From: Campylorhamphus procurvoides
Lineage: Eukaryota; Chordata; Aves; Passeriformes; Dendrocolaptidae
Assembly (NCBI GenBank): GCA_013396655.1
Contig: WBMV01004161.1
Span: 572,084 to 636,083, forward strand
Direction: 5' to 3'
DNA: 64,000 nucleotides
Part shown: positions 1 to 15,000 of the stretch, one piece after another
How the letters are laid out: every line of letters starts with the position of its first letter
Numbering within the stretch: the first letter of the stretch is position 1
Position numbers and translations under genes: made by a program
The notes under the pieces: generated by a model
Database searches by the model: none
Seen by the model: only the letters and a program-made list of their open reading frames with translations
Told to the model about the DNA's origin: nothing

Positions 1-3000
1 GCAAATGTCACCTTGCTCACAGCACTCACCGGCTGCCTTCAACGTGTCAGCAGGGTAGTTTGGGTTTTCTGCCATTAATTCTTTACCAGGAAACAATGCT
101 GAGCACTGAATAATGGTATTCCTAAGCAGTGTTGACAGCACTAGTGACTGGAGTCAGCAGAAACGGAGAGGAGAGGGAAACGGCTCTCAAGCTTTTTAGA
201 TAGGTCAGAAGTCTTTCATCAACATTCTTTTAATCACAAAAAATTTAATACAAACAGCGTTCTCAAAAGCTGAGCTGCTTGCAAATGTATCCCCCAGAGA
301 GACTGAAACACAGATTTTCCCCTTAGGAACCCAGTGCTGGCAAATCTGGGGGTTTCATTTCAAAAGCCCAACCTTTCAAGCCGGGCCAGGGGACTTTGTT
401 TCCTGTTTCCACAGTTGTGTTTTCCTGCCTTGCTTCTGCATTCACCCCTAACATGCAAATCCTGGGGGCCGAAGCGTTTTGAGCGCTCCTAAATGATACA
501 GTATGAAATCTCCTCTTCTTTCTTCCTGCTGCATGGAGGCAGAGCCACGTTTCCCTACACTCTGATCTATGCTCTTTGCTGTTCCCACACCTGTGACTAT
601 CCCTGGGGCACCATCAGACAGCTCCTGTTGGGATGCCACATGGAAAATACAATGCAATACAAACAAAACAGAGCTGGGAACTAAATGCCTATGTGTAGGT
701 TACAAGATCGGTATTTTTTGCACTAGTCCTTGCAACCACAACATATTTTGCATTTCCAGTTTGCAGGAATGCTTGTGCATACTTGCTTTCATTCCAGGTC
801 AGAACAAAAACGAGTTTCCAGATGGGGTTTTTACAGTGTGTGGGTAGTTTTGAAAAGTTTTGACCAGTTCCATTAAGTCCAGAACCAGCTATTATAGTAC
901 ATTAATTGGATCCGAATTGAAAGCAAACAATTGGATTTAATTAAATGAGGGATGAAGATATTTCACCACAGTGTCACATACAGTAAGGCAGGAAGGGTTT
1001 GTCACACCAGTTATATAAACTGCAAACTGAGAAAGGATTCCACAAATAAAATATGGAATCACACTTTAATCACAGCTTTCAAAATAAGAGGTTACCACTA
1101 AAGTCTGAGCACAGATTTAAGAAAAAACAAGACCAATCACAGCAAAAAACACCAGTAATCTATAAACTAAAAAGGTAGTAACTAAAAAGTGTTTTGCCAT
1201 ATAAAAAATACTACAAGCCAAGAAAAAGAGGAAGTTTTATTCAGAGCCGCAGGAGCAAGAAAGGAAAAGGGAGAATAGAAGGGAAAGGAAGAGAGGTTTT
1301 TATTGAGTTTAAAGTGAAGTTTTATGAAGCTTGAGTAGAAATATTTCTGCGGGTTCCCCCACGCTCTGGGCAGAGTCCTCTCCCCAACATCAGCCATCCA
1401 AACACTCCCAGCCCTTTGCAGACTCCCATTCCAGTTTCACTCACATTCCACTTTGCTTTCTGTTCATTACACCCCTCCAAAACACTGCAACTCTCCGGGC
1501 ACACGGCAGCTTTGTCAACTTGCATCATACAAAATAAATAACAAACCCCAGGCTCAAAAGGTTTACTCAAAAGGCACCAGAGAGGGGAGTGGGAAGCAGG
1601 GACAGGGACACAAAAAATCCACCGGATGCCAAAGCCCTGTCCCAGCTGATATAAGGCAGGTCCATTGTCTTTGCCAGGTGTGAGCAGGGACAGAACAGAG
1701 GCACAGGGACAAACACGGATTCATGCTCAGAGCTCCCTGAAGTGCCTTTCTGAAACCTCCCAGAGGTGAACAAACTCCGGTTTATGTGTATTTCCATGCA
1801 TGAAAAGTATTTTCAAACGGAAGTAAGGTTTAACCTCAGGGTACACAAAAGCTACACGGACAAGTTGTAGGTATCCTACAGCAGCCATCACAAATGCAGC
1901 AAATACAGGATGAAGAGGACACTTAAAAGAAAACCAGATGTGTTAAGGTAGGAGATGCCTCTTAAGTGACATTCTGAAGCTGGCCCTGGTGAGCAGCAAT
2001 AGCAAGCCCAGCTGCACAACAGCGGTGACAGCAGGTTCGTGTTTGGGATTACGGGTCAGACCAGGGAGATCTCTGAACTATCATTTGCCTCTCATTACAC
2101 AACACCAGCTGAGCTTTTTTCCTAACCTTTGCAGTTTATTTGTTTGGTTTTTTCTGCATCTCAGTGCTCAAATTATTTCAATTATACAGAAAATCCGAGT
2201 ATCCAAAGTTCCAGTCTCGTTAAGATCACCAGGAACACATTAAAAAAGAAGACAACACGCAGACACTTCATTTCCTTGAAAAGCCTTCGCTTGGATTATC
2301 TCATAATCAGGCTCAATTTTCGCACATAAATACTAAGCTGTTTTGTGCATGGGCACAAAAGAAAGGCAATACTGGATTCTTCCTATGAAACCTGAGTTTT
2401 ACCATGAAATGGAAAAGAGTGTGTATTTTCAGCGCTACCCGTGGGACTTCAGCAGCTCCTCTCCCAAATGTCTGCAATGTGGAACCCATCAGGGCAATTT
2501 TTAGCTGCCCGCATACAAACAATTACATATCATTACAGAGCTGCGAATAGCTTTGGCATGGACAGCATGGATAACATGGATAACGTGCCTACGGGTCTCC
2601 TGTTGCACTTGGCTCTGCCTGCCACACTAGGGGAATTCACTGAGGGCCGGCACAACCACGGCTCACCAGCACTGATGGTGAAACCCTCGCTGTGCTCCAC
2701 CAGCAGAGAGACTTCCTGCCTGCACCGTGGCCAAGAGGGATGTTCCCATGGGATTCGAGGCACAGCTCCAGTCAGTGACTCTCACCCAGCCGGAACGAGG
2801 ACTTGGGATTGTCACCTTCCTGGTGGAGAGGCTGTAGATGCCTCCAAGCTCCTGAAAACTGGTTTCCAGCAATCAAACAACCTTCACCTGGATGTAATCT
2901 GACCTGAGTGCAGAGGCTTTCCCTGTGGACCCACTTTTGTGGGTCTGCAGGGATCAGGTCCCATTGCAATCCCAACCTGCCCTGCTCCTGACACACACAG

Positions 3001-6000
3001 CACAGCACAAGCTACCAAGAACCCTATCCTAAGGCAAATGTGAACTAGAACCCCTTTTCAGGGTGGTTTCAGCTCTGGTGCTCTGCCTCTCATCTGGTGG
3101 CAGCCTCAGCAGCAGAGATGTGCATCCTCCCTAACCATGTCAACGTTCCCACTTGCTGCAGCTGACAGAAGAAATGATTTTCAGAGGGGAAAAAAAAGTA
3201 ATCATGATCCAATTGAAAACCAGAGATTCCCCCTGGAAAGGTATGATGTTAAGTGTTAATTACTGGGAGAAAAACATTTGTGGGGGCAAAAGCATACATC
3301 CTTCTCCAGAAATTGGTACAAAGCCATTGACAGTCCCCCTAGATCCCACAGACTGGTCTGAGTTCTGCTGTAACAGCTCTCTTTTATATTCACTAGGGTT
3401 TTCCTTCTGGGCATCCTACAGCCCATAAGGCACATGGCTCAGTCCTGCTCTTCTAACAAGCCTTTCCGCTGGGTCTTGGGGTCAGAGCGTTCCCATAATA
3501 CAATAAGCACTGTATGGATCTCATAAGCTCCAAGGCACAGTATGTTATATGTTTGGAATTCCTTGTATGCTTTTATACTTTGTTTTACATATTGTAGTTT
3601 TTATATGCATTACCACATTGATCCTTGGAAAATTAATTTAAAAAAAAAAAACCCAAACATAATCAAAAGCAAACACATATTTTAAAACTCTGCCAGCGGC
3701 AAATCATGTTCTGTGAGGCTGCACTTTGTAACTGACAAAGAGACCAAACCACCAGAGCGTGGCGGGGATCCAGCGCCGTGGATTTACCAGGCCCAGGAGG
3801 GGACAGGATCCAAGGGGGCTGTGCTCCCCCCACATCTCAAACACCACAAAAGCATTTGGACCCATGACAGAGGAGCAGAAATGCAATCGCACAACTGTGC
3901 CAGCCCAACCCCAGCACCATGCCCCAAGGTCTCACACCCCAAACTAGTATGACCCCCAGACCTTCCTGGAGAGCTGGAGCCCCTCAGCATTCCCAGCCCC
4001 GTCCTCACTCTTGGTGGAGGCCCTGGATGGGTGCATTTAGCAGGGCAGGGCATGTGTGAACTCATGGCTTTGCGAGGTCAAGGGTAGGACTTCCAACACC
4101 CACGTCCTCTTCCCATCAGCTCCCCTTCCTGTGCCAGGTGTCCTGATGTTTCATCCTAGGAATGGCATTCCTGCAGCCCAGATCAAACTTCTGAACCTCC
4201 GCCCTGCTCCACTGGTATCTGCTCATTTCCAAAGCTGCCTCTCAGTGCTCTTGGCCCCCTCCCTGCTCTAGTTCATTCCAGAAAACATCTTTCTCCTCTC
4301 CTTCCCAGCACCCTTTCCCTTCTACAAAGCCTTGGAAAGCTGAGCTGTGTATTGCTGTCCTCTTTAACCCTAATATATACATGATGTGTATCCAAAGCAG
4401 CACATCAGCTCAGAGCGTTCCTCAGAGTCCCCACTGCTCCTGAGCTGCACCCTGGAAATGAACCTTCCCTTGCAGGAGCAGACTGATGCACTAGGAACCC
4501 ATGTCCACCTGGATGCTGCCTCAGAGCCAGTGGCAACAAACCATCCCTGCCATTAGGCACAGCCAGGTTACTGATGTATTTTCCACTCTCAAAATCCCCC
4601 TGCAGTGAGCTCTGCAGGATACACATTATGCAAAAGGCACACGGTATTATTTCCACCTGCTTCCCTGTTGGATTCTCCCGGTGTCCCCTTTTCTTTATGT
4701 ACAAAGGTAACCCCAAGACTTCAGAAATCACTTCCATCCTCTTCTGCTGGCCACAGATTCAGAAGGTGAAACCTCCTTGCACCAGCCAGACACCACAAAG
4801 TGGGGACCTGGCAGTCTCCCTCCCACTGCACACCCCCCGACCCCTGAGCAACACTGCTTTTATTACATTTACTCCTGAATTTAGAAAAAGTGGTAAAAAA
4901 ACCTCCTCATGAAATTCATCTAGGGAAGCTTTCTAATAAGGAAAATTAGATATTTTTGCAAAAAAAAGCTGACAAGTACCAAGAAAAAAAAAAGGGGGAT
5001 ATGCCAAGACAGAAAAGTGCTGCTTTGGAGAGGACTTTTTTTCAGTCCATATATACATTGCAGATGAACCACTTGGCATTTCAGGCCTTTCAGTGGGCTC
5101 ATCTTCAAGCACTGTGGCAACCACAGGAGTCTGCAAACGTTCCCCAGCAATCTCCTGCCCGCCTGGGAAAGACTGACTCAAGCTGAGCAGCTTCATGAAT
5201 GTTTCTGCTTGTCCAGGTCCCCACGGAGCCCCATTGCTAAAGAGCCTTCCCGACTGGATCTGCAAATTCACTCGGATGTGTTTTTTTGGTACGTGGGACC
5301 CACACAAACAGATTGTCAGTGATCAGTGGGCCAGCTGGATAGCCAGGAGGCAGGAACACTGTTCTCAGTGGGTATTTCATCTGTTTGCTGTTGAAATGGC
5401 CAGGACTGAGAACTGCATGGCACGAAATGACCATGCCAGGACCACAGGGCACCACGGGCTGGGAGAAGGGGGAGTGCAAATGATGGTGAGAACATGGAAA
5501 CCAGTTCTGCAAGGGCTGGGCTCCCCTTTCATGAGCATCCAAGAACAAAAGTGTTTCAGTGAAATCAGACCACCACCACCATCGACCCTACCAAGCAAAC
5601 CAAGCCGGAGCTGCGGCAAAGCTTCGCTCAGAAATCCAGATTTGGACTGCTAATGCATTTTATGGGTCCCTCCTGATCACAACTGGAGAAGCGATGGCAG
5701 CCACGATCCAGAAATAACAGAACTTGAGCCCAGCTCCCAGCATCCAGCCCACCTGCCTTTTCCAAGAGCTGAGCACCCTGACAGGGTGGGGGAGAAAGGA
5801 CCTTGACATCCCACATTGCTACGGGAGGCAAAGGGATCAGAGCACGTAGGGCCATTTCAGAACAACTTCCTCTTCCCCAGGTCTGCAGAGAAAACCCTGC
5901 TCTTCCAAGGCCAGGGAACATGCAGGTGGGATGAGGCTGCTGCTGGTCTCTGGGGGATTTCTGCTGCACACAGGGATGTTCAGCAGAACAGGAAGGTGGA

Positions 6001-9000
6001 TGGGACAGACCACAGGCTCCAGTTTGCTCTGCAGGATGCAAAGGGAAATCAGGCTCAGACCCACCTCCATCCTTTGCCTCCTCTGGACGGCAAATGCATT
6101 TCACATTAGCTAATAAATTGCTACATCTTATGTTTCTTAGCCTGTTGGAATGATGAATATTTTGGAATGTATTTTGAATGGTTCCTTGCCAGAGTCGGAC
6201 AATCATCTCGAAATTTTAAATCAAAAGGTTGAAAAATGGAAACCTCTGTATTTCCACAGAGTTCACCACAGTTTGAAAAGCACAGCTCCCAGCAGAAGAG
6301 GCAGAATAATGATATCAGATCTCCTGTGACTGGAGACAAACAAGGGATATGTTGGAAATGACAATCCTTAACAGAGAGTAATAATTTTTGCCTCCAGGTG
6401 ATGAATATATTGCAGAATGTCTGCTTATTCCTGCCCTTAATCTGTCCAAAATGTCAGATACTCTGACGTGGAGGATCAGACAATTTAAGGGACCTGTGTG
6501 GAAACGTGGGATATCTCAGCCCCAAAACACTGCTTTCGGTCCGGTGCAGGGTTAGCAAACAAATACTTCTGTTCTAGCACAATTTAACAGAATTTAAGTC
6601 TCTTTAAAGCTAATGAATCACACCCACTGCCTGATCAGCCACATCCTCACCTAACACAGGAGTATCAAAACCAGCTCAAGATTCGATACCTTGCCTGAAT
6701 CAGTTCATGTAGCTCATCAGCCCCCTTAGATGGAAAGTCTCCATGGATAGAGGAGACCATAAGTGGTCTGGTCTCATCGGAGCAGCCACAGATGGAGCAG
6801 GGCCAAGAAATAAGCTTCCCTCTCCCCCGTAGAGATGGGCTGTCTAGACACATTGGCAAGGCCGTGCTGCCGAGTTTGCAGGGCTGCATCCTTCTCATAC
6901 ACAGCCTGTCAAATACAGCAAATTCCTGTCCCCCAGCCTGTTAGCATGGGCATTTTTTCAGACTTCCTAGTGTCACTCATGTCCAGAAATGCCAATTATG
7001 CTTAATGAGAAATTTTTTAAACAGATTATTTTTCCCTCCCCTAAGAAAACATCTTATGGTTTTTTGTTTTTACATCAACTCTCTGGCAAAATCATTCACT
7101 GGTTATTTCATTACATATGTTTTTACTAACAATTAAAGTAAAAACGATATGAGTACAAAATACAAAAAGATTTAAGCCAAGAAACACTGATATGCAAATA
7201 GGAATTGCACTGGAAACATAGAAAAAATGTTCTCCAAATAATAAAGACTGCTTCACACAACCTGTGGGAGTTAGGTGATGTTTTTCACCAGAAAAACAAT
7301 GTTTGAGACTATTTAGAAGAGAGCATGCCTAGCCCCAGGGCCACATCCAACAGAGTCTGTATGTGTAGATTTAAAACCATCCAGATCAAAGCCCTCCTGA
7401 AACAAATAAGTGACCTTCCACCAGATTCAAGATTGCAGAGGTGATTAGTGTGTGTTATACAGATTTCTCCAACATCAGAGGTCCTTAAAACAGGAGGAAA
7501 GCATGTCAGGGTTAGCACTGGTCAAACAGCATGCGCAAATTCCACTCGGCCCTGGGGTAAAGGTGGATTAATGACACAACTCCATCAGTTCTCTGCCAGC
7601 CTCACATGCCTGGAGCCCTCAGCACTTTCCCAGCTTGATTCTTTGATTGCTGTCAATCGTGCTCTCAGTGAAGCTGCATTTCGGAGAAGAGCTCTGGGGG
7701 ATGGCAGCAAAGCCAGTAACAAACCCAAAGCTGGGACAGCAGCCTGGGAAACTCCCTGGCTCCAGCCTGCTGAAGGACTGTGGGCAGGACAGCCGGCTCC
7801 TCTGCGCCTTCGCTTCCTTCCTTGCTTTGCCTCACCCAAATGTTTGGACATCCCTCTCTTGGAGGATGTGCAGTGCCACTCTCTTTGTTCATAACACATC
7901 TGGCAGTCCCATGCTTAGAGGGGTGCAGACAAAAAACAAATCACTTCAAAATGAATCAGAACCAGGATGCACTGGCATTACAATCCTGTAATTCAGGCTG
8001 CTGACTTTCACAGCACAGAAAATAAAATAACAGCAAGTAATTAAAACACTTTCAGCGTATGGTATAAAGCTCTTCCCTTTCAATTGCATACACAAATGGT
8101 GCATTCGTGAGCACTGCAGATCCCATTTCCCAGCCATTGCCAGGACTCCAGATCACCCCACTGCCTCAGCCTCGTGGCCTGAACCCTCATCCCAGGGCCA
8201 GGATGTCTGGGTCGATTTAGACAGAAGGGAATGAGATGGACTTTCTCTCTGCTCCACCAACAGCCTCCCTTCAAAGGAACTTCTGGAATCACCTCATCCC
8301 TAGGAGAGAAAGCTCAGCAGCTCCTGGGTGCTCACAGAAACCTCTAGAGCCCTCACCTTTACCTAGGAAACCTCTGCCAATATCTCTGGTCACAGGAGTC
8401 AGAGGTGGATTCCTTCCTCCTCGTGCAGCTCTCCATAGATCTCCCACAAAGAGGCACCAGGGATAGACAGTCTGGCTCAGGCTGAACAGCCTCCTCTGCC
8501 AGTCCCAGGTCCCAGCCAGGTGCTGGACATGCCCATTTAGGACTGGTGAGCAGCTGTGAGCAACTGGACACAAAGCTCATGGCCATGGGCCACCCCCAGC
8601 AGACACATCCTCCAACCCACTCCACATCCCAGGCCACTCACACCAGCTCTCCAGGCTCCCCTGCAGCCACAAAAACTGAATTCAAATGGAAAGACTGAGA
8701 CCCCCGCATGGGAATCCAGCGTACTAATGTGACAACAACTGTACCTGCAGCCTGGACAGAGCCTGGGTTTTCTGGAATGAATCAGCTGCAAGCACCCTTC
8801 CATCCCAAGGGACACTACAGAGTGCTGCCAGGTGGACTGAGACATCCCCCATGATCATACAAATTGCTCTGCAACAACATGATGCAAAACAAAGATCAGA
8901 GCACCAAAGAACCCCAAACCAGCTCGGAGAGAACTAAAGCAGAATGGCCTGGTCCTGAAATAGGCCCTCTTTTTCTTTTAAGCACAGCTCATTAAATGTT

Positions 9001-12000
9001 GGCTGGAAAAACAGAAAAGCATTTTCCATAGAGAGGAGGACATCCAAGAAAAGCCCTTTCGGACATAAATTGGCAAGAGACTCTCAGGCATTTATCTTCA
9101 GCATAGAATGTGCTCTGTCAGGAGGGCTGTAACTAACAATACGCTGAAAAACATGCCACAGACTTCCACTGTATTTTATTTGGCACCAAGGGGTTATTCC
9201 TCAGCACAAAGTATTCACAACTGGCATTGGTTAAGCGAGAAATTACAACCTTCAAAAGACCTATTTAGCGTCAGCTGCAGAAAGTACGGAATTTGCCATC
9301 GGCTTCGATGACAACAGATTATGCCCCATAAAATGCTGCAAACACGTTCAGCCACAATGCTCAGTACAAGCTGCCAGTTCAGCCGGGGCATTGGGAATTT
9401 GGTGCTTCCTGCCCCTTCTCAGGAGGCTGCTCTCTGCTTCAGGACTGGTGACATCCCTCTCCCCAGTTCCCCAGCTCACATGCCTGCCAAGTTCAGCCAC
9501 AGGGCTTGGGACAAGCTGAGCTCTGCAGAGGCTTTGCTGAGCTGATGGGCAGGCAGCAGAGCTGGGCTTGGGCTGGCTCTAAGCAGGCTGCAAAGAACCC
9601 TCAAGCAGCACGTGAGCGAGGTACCCCAAGCTCGTTAACCCCGCAGCTCATTAATGCTATGGAGGAATATGAGGAAAGCATCCCATTCCTCCAGACTGGA
9701 TAGTCTGGGACAGACTGAAGTCAACAGTGTGGAGAGTGAGTTACCTGGCTCTGCTTCCAACTGGGATGTCTGGGAGCTCCATTACTGCCTGATCCCACCC
9801 AACTCAGTTGCGTGCCAGGACAAGGGACAGCCTCACTGTCTCTGTCCCACAGGATTATTCCCACCTCCCCAGGAGGAGGAAAGAGCTCTGACACCAAAGA
9901 CCCCAGGCCCTCAAATCTTCTTCCACTCTGGCTTGCAGAGTGCTCCAGAAAAGGAAACCTCAGAGGCAAAACTCAGTGTTTGCTCAGGACGAACCCTGTG
10001 TCCACACAGGAGCGCTCTGTGGGGAAGGGAAAGGTTGTCCCTTGTCTCCCTGCTTAGGGCCACTACTGTCTGGAGTTAGTCTGGAAAAAGCAGCAGGAAT
10101 TCTCAGTCCAGAAACAATCTCCTCCTCAGCTCTCGGAGGGGGCTCCAGAGAGGTCAGCCTGAGCTGTTTTCCTGCCGCAAACACAGAGCCCACTCGGAGA
10201 GCTGGAAAATGCTCCTGTCCCTCTGCTCAGCAAGAACTTCACTGTTTCCTTCCCCAGCCCAAGCCAGGGGCAGCTGCAGCAAACCCACAATGACAGGGGA
10301 TTACTGGGCACAGACCCTTTGGTTACCTTGCTGGGGCAGGATGTTTAACCATTCAGAGGACCTGTGCAGCAGGAACAAAAAATGAAGGGGGATAAGGAGA
10401 CTTTTTGGAGGCAGCAGGAGCCCGTGGCAGGCAGCCTGCCTGTGTGAGCCACACTCTTGTAAAACCCAGGTGCCTCTGGACAGTGTCTGCAGCCCTGGAG
10501 TTAACCCCTGCTCCTGCGAGCCCAGGAATTGTCACCTGGATTGAAATTAGGCGTGTCTGTGAGTCTGTACTGGGCTGAGGAGGGGGGATAACTCTGCCGT
10601 GGCACAGGACAGGACCAACCTGAATGTTCATGGACTGTAAATTGGATCCTCTGAAAATCACATATTTGCCTCCCTAGGAGAATGGCACTGAGACAGGCTC
10701 CAGACAGGCCGTGCCTTCCCTCAGTGCACCCTCTGCTTCTTTTCAAAGCCCCAAAGCTGGCTGTGTCTCATCCTTCTGCCTTCTACAGGCTGCCAGACAG
10801 GTGCTTCTTTTCAATTCCAGGTTTTGACATGACCCCAGAATCTGGAGTCTAAAATAAAAATAGAAAAAAAAAATTAATAAATTAAGAGCCACAGCCCTTC
10901 AAACTGCAGTGGTGGGACTTGACTTTGGTCCTGCTGTACTGACACATTCAGATAGTGACAGCCTTCCCATTAAGGCTCTGGGCACTGTTAGGGACCCAGG
11001 CAAAAGCTGGTAGTAATGGTCTGTCTTTGGCCAGCCATCCCAATTTAAAGGCTGAAGTGTGACAGCCAAACCCACCGGCAGAGTGCTTTGGTGCTCCAGC
11101 CACTTGCAGTCAGGTAATCAACTACAGGCTGAAATACCCAACTTGAGGAAACAACACACAGAGGGAAAGCTCAACCATTTCCCACTCCAGAACTCAGATG
11201 GCAATTTTTATACAACACAGCCTGGAGGGCAGACCCTGCAGCCCTCTCCTAGCTTTCTGTCAGGGAAGAAAAGAGCCTTTAAATTTCCTCTCCTTACACA
11301 GAGACCCATAGGGAGCCGAAGCCAACATCATCAATGATTGTACCGGAATGGTGCTTTATTTCCCAACATCTGACGGGAAGGAGTGGATCAAACCACATGT
11401 CATCTGCTGCCACGGGCTCATTCCTGGGTCAGCGCCTGCCCAGCTCACAGCAGATGCGGGGACCACTCCCAGCTTACACACGGCTTTTACTCAGCAGATA
11501 CTTGAAGTGCCCCTGATGAATAAAGACGCTTTCCTGAACCAAAAGCAATAGGAAGAAAAACCCAAGTCTCCACATAAATGAAAACCAAGTAATATTCCCA
11601 CCAAATCAGTTCCCAGCATTAGAACGATTGCAGGAGATGGAGATGAAAAATCTCTTTTAAGCCAGAGAACCCATCCCCCGTGAAGGATGGATGAGTTACC
11701 AAAACAAATACTGCATTTCATTCTGGCTAACAGGACTCTGATCCTGCCTTATATGAACAGGGGAGCAGAAATGCTCCCAAGGATTATCATTTACACACAG
11801 ATGATTTCAAGTCCTCTCACTTGCTGATACAACATGCATGTTTCTCCCACAAACCTCTTCTGTTGCTCAGGCATTTGTTTTGCAGAAGTGATAAAATAAT
11901 AAAACTCTGAGTCCTGTGCACAGATTGTATCCTTTCCTGGTTGCCTACCACTCTGTGGCTGAAGTCAAGTGTCCCATCCTTGCTGCCTTCCTTTGAAGAT

Positions 12001-15000
12001 CTGAAACAGCACAAAACCCCTGCAACTTCCCAGACAGCTCTGGGGTATCCTCTCCCACCTGGCAGTCCCCAGTCCCTGAGTATCAGCCTTTCCAGCCTTC
12101 ACCTACAGCCTGTGTCCAAAAATTCCCCACGGCTTCTACTTTTCACACAGAAGGAACTTTGACTTCTCTCAAATCACCAGAGAAAATAATCCTGGGAAAT
12201 GTCAAGGCTTGAAACCCAAGCACTTGAAATAGTTACTACCAGTAGTAACCAAAGGGGCAATACCTCCTGTGTTTGCAGAGCAGAGAGTACGTTTGCATTG
12301 CACAGATACTGCTCCGGAGCCATTAGGTCTCCTGCTGAGGGTTTGCCTTTAAACTGTAGAATAAAAAAAGTGGGAAAGGTTGTCAGAAAACCCCATCAAA
12401 GATCTCTTCCCCTCTCCCCATTTTCCCTCCTCCTTGCTCCCTGTGCTGGCTGAGTTCAAGGCAGGCTGTGCCTTGCCCAAAGCAAGGCTCACACTGGAGA
12501 GAAGCAAGTCGAAGACGGGCCGAGCCTTTGAAGCAGCCACAACAGAGAGGACATCCTCTCCTCAGGGACGTGCCATGCAGGGCTGGCCCAGCCACCAGGA
12601 GAGCAAAGCCAACAAGGAATGTGTGGCAGGAGAGAGGAGAAGCCACGGGGCAGGGGTCACACCAGCCTCCAGCAGGAGCCGGGCATCTGGAGCAGAGACT
12701 GTGTCCTCAAAGAGGCTGCTCTGGGCACCAAATCCTGAGCAGGTGCCTTGCCCAACTGGCTTTCTGGAGAAAACACAATGCAACACGCTCTTTGCATCGA
12801 TCTCCTGGCAGTTTTTGAGTAGTTGGCCAATTTCAATCACGTTTTGACAATTTCAACGGGAACTGCGAAGCTAATTCAGCTCCTGCTTTTTTCTTGAAAA
12901 CCTGGTGGTTCAGTAAAAGGCAAGAGGGTTATTAATGCCAACAGCAAAGGATGAAGCAGCTGGGCGAGACCAAGCTTTTACAAGACACCCAAGAACCCAG
13001 AGCAGCATATTGCTGGAAGGAAAATCCCGGCAGAGCTTGGCCCAGACTGCACCATGGGCATTTCTGGATGTGCACAGCAGCAGGAGCATCCTCTGCTGCC
13101 TTCACACCGCAGCCCCTCGCCTTCCTCGCTGAGGCCAGAGCTGGAAGAACCCAGGGCTCTGACTGAGAGCCCCAGATTTTGGTCTTTTTAACTACTAAAC
13201 CTGGAGAAAGCAGCAAGGGAGACAACGGGGAGAGCAGCACCAGCTACATCATCGTGTGCCCTGCGGGACCCCAAGCACACTGCGCCATCCACCCGTGTTT
13301 CCCTCCCGTTTCCCATCGCCACAGACCTTCCTGTGGGCTCACACCAGTAGATGGCACCAGAATAACAGAAAAGCCCCTCTGTACCTCCCCAAACCTTCCC
13401 GCAGCATCACCCTCCAAACACGGCTGGGCAGGGACAGAAAGTGATGTCTTTCAACCCTCCAAAAGCCTACCAAGACTTCTGAAAGTTTTACCAAACAAAT
13501 TCAGGGAAGGGAAAAAAAAGAAATTTCAAACTAAGCCATTTCTTTTCTTTTTAAGCCTTATAAAATCACATTCCCCCCCAAAAAGAGATTGTGAAAAAGA
13601 GAATCAAAGTATTTACCCAAAGCATCTGCTTTCTCCATAACTGCTTTAATTGGGAGGAGGTTTCCCCTCTCCAGCTGGAACCCCCAGAAGTTTCCTGCCT
13701 GCTGCATTTGAACAGAACCTGCATTTCTTGAAGCACAGGAACAATTCACTCGAGAAGAGCCTGGCTACATTTTTAGGTGCCCTTTGGCCACTGTGACTGT
13801 CGACAGACAGACCAGTGTTTCTCCCCCAGCAGCTTCTGCTTTGAGCTAATGGAAACACCCCTGACCTGGCAGGCTGGGCACTCTCACAACTCTCTCAAAA
13901 CAAGCGACAGGACCAGCTCAAGTCAGGGTGGGCATTTCCCCCAGGAGGTACCTGCCTCTCTTTTGCACCCCAGGTGTGCAAGAATTCTTCTCTTTACTTT
14001 GAGGCTGCCCTAAACCAGGATTACCTTGACCAGTGCACATCCTGCTGCAAAATCCAGCCATGTCCTGGCCAGTTTAGAATGACCCTATTCCCACCCTGTG
14101 GTACCTCCTGATTGTGGCAGTGGATAGCCATGTTTTCCAGAAGGACCTGGACAAAGATAATGGTGGTCTCCAGGGATGTTTTCTGCAGCTCAGACAGGAC
14201 TCCCCCAGCACCCATCTCAGCTGTGAAGCATGACAAGACATACCTGAGCACTGCGCAGTGGTATCAAACACCCCAGAGCCACGGCCACAGCTCTGCCTGG
14301 GAGAGGATTAACGTGCTCATGGAGGCACCAGGATTTTTTCAGAAGCTTTAGCCATGCCTGGAGTCGATCTGGGACAAATTCAGAGACCTTCTGGCTTTTC
14401 ACACCTGGACTGAGTTTTGAGCACGGCTCAGCCCAGCAAAGGTTTAGAAGGAGTTTGATTATTTTGATCTTTTCCCCACATCCCCCTTATTAATCACACT
14501 GAAGGAAAGCATAACTCCTCCACACCAAACCGTTTGCCAAACCATTTCTCAGCACATTTTTTTATGCAGTGTCCCTTCTAGGAGCAGAGCACACTTGGAA
14601 ACCTCCACAACTCCATACTCCTTGGCCAACATCCATGATCACACATCCACAGACACTGAGCATCGGTGCTGGAAAATGACCACCCTGATGGTGTGGAGGA
14701 AGGCTCCCATCCCCATGGGCCCAGGGGTGGAGCAGACCAGCCATAGGGGTTTCATACTATGAATATTCTGGGGGAGCAGCCCTTCTCCAGCTCTTTGAAC
14801 ATTCCAGGTTTTGCAGGCTCTTCCCTTGCTGGCAACAATCAAACATGCAGTGGAGTGTGGATGCAGGCGATGAATGAAAGCTCTAATGGTCCCAACCCTG
14901 CAAACCCTTTTGCTCCCTTCCCTCGGTGCCAGCCCTGCACAGCCACCCCTGACCTTCCCAGGGAGCTCACCCATCCAATTCAGAGATGCTCTGTCCCACA

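Noticed and set aside
5195..5653. 152-codon plus-strand frame
   Set aside because: No family resemblance, no promoter context, and overlapping frames of similar size on the other strand.
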